This document shows, in pieces, positions 61,862-64,000 of a stretch of DNA of 64,000 nt. Every line of letters starts with the position of its first letter. Positions within the stretch are counted from its first letter, which is position 1. Source of the stretch: Roseibium polysiphoniae (GTDB taxonomy: Bacteria; Pseudomonadota; Alphaproteobacteria; Rhizobiales; Stappiaceae); contig NZ_JACYXJ010000004.1 of assembly GCF_014842925.1 (NCBI RefSeq), forward strand, positions 372,001 to 436,000, written 5' to 3'. The position numbers were made by a program, and so were the translations under genes. A model generated the notes under the pieces. That model ran no database searches. It saw nothing but the letters and a program-made list of their open reading frames with translations, and was not told the origin of the DNA.

Positions 61862-62643
61862 AGATCGCCGTTTGCCAGATGGACGCAGCGATCAGCGACC
61901 AGGAAGAGCGGCTTTCCGAGATCGAACGGTCTGCCAGTGAAGCGGCCACCGAAGGCGCGCGCATTCTTGTCTTTCCCGAACTTGCTGTTACCGGCTATGG
62001 CGCGGGTGAGGTGATTGCTTCATCGGCTGAGAGCTTAAAGGACAGTCCGGTGCTCGCGCGGTTGAGCGATCTCGTAAAGAATCTTGGGCTGGCAATGGTT
62101 GTTGGCGTCGCGCTCAAGCAGGCCGATCACGTTTTCAATGCGGTAGTCTTCTTGAGGCCGGATGGATCAAGAACAGCTTATTCAAAGGTTCAACTCTACG
62201 GCGCTTATGAGAAGGGTTTGTTCCAGCCGGGCGACGCGCCCTCTTTGATTGTTGAATTCGAGGGGCTGAAGCTGGGTTTTCTTGTCTGTTTTGATGTTGA
62301 GTTCCCGGAGCGTACCCGCGATCTGGCGATGAGGGGTGCCGATCTTGTTTTGGTGCCGACGGCACTCCCAAAGAGCTCAGCAGGGGCTTTCATCGCAGGC
62401 TCTGTTGTGCCCGTGAGGGCATTTGAAAGTCAGATTTTCATTGCATATGCGAACCATTGCGGCGCTGATCAGAACTTTGCCTACCAGGGCAGCTCTTGCG
62501 TTGCCGCGCCCGATGGAACGCTGCTTGCCAGTGCAGGAAGGCACGCAGAGCTTATCTTCGCGGACATTGAGCCCTTGGCCTACGAGCACAGCCGGGAACA
62601 GAACCCGTATCTTGATGAGCTGGTCATTTTAGACCCAGCCTGA
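61858..62643 (+). CDS. Carbon-nitrogen hydrolase (nitrilase superfamily amidase)
   Basis: The 261-residue enzyme has the Glu-Lys-Cys triad of the superfamily: Glu41 (VFPELAVTGY), Lys110 (AYSKVQLYG) and Cys144 (LVCFDVEFPE). Members split amides or N-carbamoyl compounds. Coupling to a polyamine-type importer and a ureohydrolase suggests an amide such as guanidinobutyramide, or N-carbamoylputrescine, as substrate (inference). It is the last gene of the operon. Confidence 0.92.
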   Translation: MKIAVCQMDAAISDQEERLSEIERSASEAATEGARILVFPELAVTGYGAGEVIASSAESLKDSPVLARLSDLVKNLGLAMVVGVALKQADHVFNAVVFLRPDGSRTAYSKVQLYGAYEKGLFQPGDAPSLIVEFEGLKLGFLVCFDVEFPERTRDLAMRGADLVLVPTALPKSSAGAFIAGSVVPVRAFESQIFIAYANHCGADQNFAYQGSSCVAAPDGTLLASAGRHAELIFADIEPLAYEHSREQNPYLDELVILDPA

Positions 62644-62644
62644 C

Positions 62645-62674
62645 CCGCTGCTGCGGGTGCCTGGATCTAGTATC
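62645..62674. terminator. Possible terminator between convergent genes
   Basis: ACCCGC-TGCT-GCGGGT forms a 6-bp stem in the 43-base gap between the nitrilase-family gene and the convergent beta-galactosidase gene. CCAG and CTGG flank it and could extend it. No clear T-run is adjacent, so the call is weak. Confidence 0.35.
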
Positions 62675-62686
62675 GGGGTTTGTCTT

Positions 62687-64000
62687 TTAAAGTGCCTGGC
62701 GTACCAGATCCGCAGCGGGGATGACTCCGACCGGCGTTTCGACTGGCTCGGCGCGATAGTTGAACCAGAAGCGCTCAGTCGCGGTGTCGCGAACACGAAC
62801 CCCTTCCGGCAGGAGCATCGTCTTGATCTCAAGCGTGTTGCAGAGACTTGAGAACAGCCGATTGAGCGCAGTCTGGTCGCCCCATCCGGCCATATAGACC
62901 AGATTGCCATTTGCCACAGCGACGGGAGATCCATCCTTGAGCTGAAACATCGCATCCGCAGAGGTTTCCAGTTCCTCCCGATAGCCAATGACGTTGCCTT
63001 CCCCGCTTAGGGCCATGGGCATGTCAGGGCGGATGCTCTCGACCCGCGAGACCGTCACGTCCAGTCCGGGAAGGTCAGGGGGCAGCGGCACCGGGATTTC
63101 CATCTCGGGACCTCGCGCGCCGGCCCTTGGCCCGAGAACGACCGTTGCGTCTGTTTCACAGAAGGCTCGCTTCAGCGCCTCTGGTATATGCATGAGCCCC
63201 GGCGCGGCAATGAGCTTGTAGCCTGAAAAATCCCTGGCCGTTGGCGGCAGTATGTCTATTGAAAGTCCCAGTTTGCGCAGCGCCCTGTAGGTGTCGAAGA
63301 CGAGCTGGAAGTAGCTTGAGCCCTCGCCGTGGGGTTGGGTGGTCCAGGCGAAGTCGGCGTCGTAGTCGAAAACCAGTCCGACCTGTGCTGATGCAGTTGA
63401 CGCGTCGGGGGCATCTGCGATCTCCCGTGCGACCTGCATCGCTTCATCGAGACCCGGAGCCGCCGCGCTGTCGGGTCTCAGAAGTCCCGCATGCATCTGT
63501 TCCTGAGCAAAAGGCGCCTGTCGCCAGCGAAAGTAACAAACAGCTTCGGCGCCATGGGCGAAAGCTTCCCAGGTCCATAAGCGAACCATGCCGGGAAGTG
63601 GGGCCGGATTGTAGGGCGCCCAATTCACGGGACCTGGCTGTTGCTCCATGACCCACCAGCGTCCCTTGCCCACCGCACGATAAAGATCGTGATGAAATGC
63701 CTGAAAGTCCGGGTCGCCTTGACGGGCATAGGCGCGTTTATGATCCGCGGCGGCCTCAACTCTGTCTTCGAGAAAGCCCATCGGGTAACTGTCCCAGGTC
63801 GCTATCTCGAGATCGTCACCGACCTTAAAGTGGTCGAAATCGGTCGTTCGGCCCATGAAATTGTGGCTGATGGGCGCGTCGGAGTGCGCCCGCAGAATTT
63901 CGGCCTGTCGGCGATTGAAACGAACCACCTGATCGGAGCTGAAACGGCGGAATGCGAGCACGTGCGCCGGGTTCGGTTCCGTTACGGTCAGGTTCGGGAG
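62687..64000 (-). CDS. Beta-galactosidase, GH42 family (partial, N-terminus off the right edge)
   Basis: The 437 visible residues are the C-terminal two thirds of a GH42 enzyme. The frame is open to the edge: residues before the first in-frame GTG read TVTEPNPAHVLAFRRFSSDQVV, a typical GH42 stretch, so the GTG at 63961 is not the start. The second catalytic Glu is expected in VMEQQPGPVNW. The trimerisation-like domain (VGLVFDYDADFAWTTQPHGEGSSYFQLVFDTYRALRKLGLSIDIL) and the C-terminal domain follow. It hydrolyses terminal beta-galactosides and is convergent with the nitrilase operon, with no clear functional link. Confidence 0.93.
   Translation of the reverse strand, partial: LPNLTVTEPNPAHVLAFRRFSSDQVVRFNRRQAEILRAHSDAPISHNFMGRTTDFDHFKVGDDLEIATWDSYPMGFLEDRVEAAADHKRAYARQGDPDFQAFHHDLYRAVGKGRWWVMEQQPGPVNWAPYNPAPLPGMVRLWTWEAFAHGAEAVCYFRWRQAPFAQEQMHAGLLRPDSAAAPGLDEAMQVAREIADAPDASTASAQVGLVFDYDADFAWTTQPHGEGSSYFQLVFDTYRALRKLGLSIDILPPTARDFSGYKLIAAPGLMHIPEALKRAFCETDATVVLGPRAGARGPEMEIPVPLPPDLPGLDVTVSRVESIRPDMPMALSGEGNVIGYREELETSADAMFQLKDGSPVAVANGNLVYMAGWGDQTALNRLFSSLCNTLEIKTMLLPEGVRVRDTATERFWFNYRAEPVETPVGVIPAADLVRQAL

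Overview
The window is about 64 kb of GC-rich DNA (with AT-rich patches upstream of flgE and of the flagellar regulator). It comes from a motile alphaproteobacterium. The flagellar genes (motB-motC-fliK, flaF-flbT, motE, a Rem/FtcR-type OmpR regulator, DUF1217 and DUF6468 genes, FlgJ split into two proteins) are arranged as in Hyphomicrobiales. Together with the marine-style uronate, TRAP and ABC uptake loci they suggest the Stappiaceae (Roseibium/Labrenzia/Stappia). That placement is an inference from gene content. No rRNA, tRNA, CRISPR array, insertion sequence or phage gene was seen.

Layout. (1) 1-6240: a uronate locus. A minus-strand operon uxaC-dctP-dctQ-dctM-kdgF-like cupin is divergent from a GntR/FCD regulator and a KdgK-type kinase. 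A UDP-glucuronate epimerase gene follows (6361-7371). (2) 7786-13108: an oligopeptide/nickel-type ABC importer operon (binding protein, two permeases, two ATPases) with a strong intrinsic terminator lying inside the 5' end of the first permease gene. (3) 13145-18062, minus: a YhiI-RbbA-YhhJ type ABC-2 export operon with an FNR/FixK-type box at class II spacing upstream. (4) 18316-53029: one continuous flagellar island. Plus-strand units are flgBC-fliE-flgGAI, motE-flgH-fliLP, flagellin, fliF-fliH-like-motBC-fliK-transglycosylase, flgEKL-flaF-flbT-flgD-fliQ, flhA-fliR-fliJ-like-flgJ-flgN-fliL-like, and DUF1217-flgF-hypothetical-fliI. One minus-strand unit is motA-fliM-DUF6468-fliN-fliG-flhB-hypothetical. 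The island ends with the regulator gene ftcR/rem behind an AT-rich leader. (5) 53355-54542: a thiolase. (6) 54562-62643: a LysR regulator divergent from an operon of class I/II aminotransferase, binuclear-metal ureohydrolase, polyamine-type ABC importer and nitrilase-family amidase, probably for a guanidino or amide nitrogen compound. (7) 62687 to the right edge: a partial GH42 beta-galactosidase.

The most notable non-coding signal is a 15-bp element (consensus CAGCCTCGCACAAGC). It recurs upstream of seven flagellar transcription units, six of them with the element ending 47-54 bp before the start codon, and a weaker copy stands before motA. It looks like the shared promoter or activator site of the flagellar regulon, and the product of ftcR/rem at the end of the island is the obvious candidate to act on it. 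Other signals include paired hairpins in the flagellin leader (candidate FlbT target), the intragenic terminator in the peptide-type ABC operon, a perfect 12-bp hairpin between the binding-protein and ATPase genes of the second ABC operon, and an FNR-type promoter for the RbbA operon.
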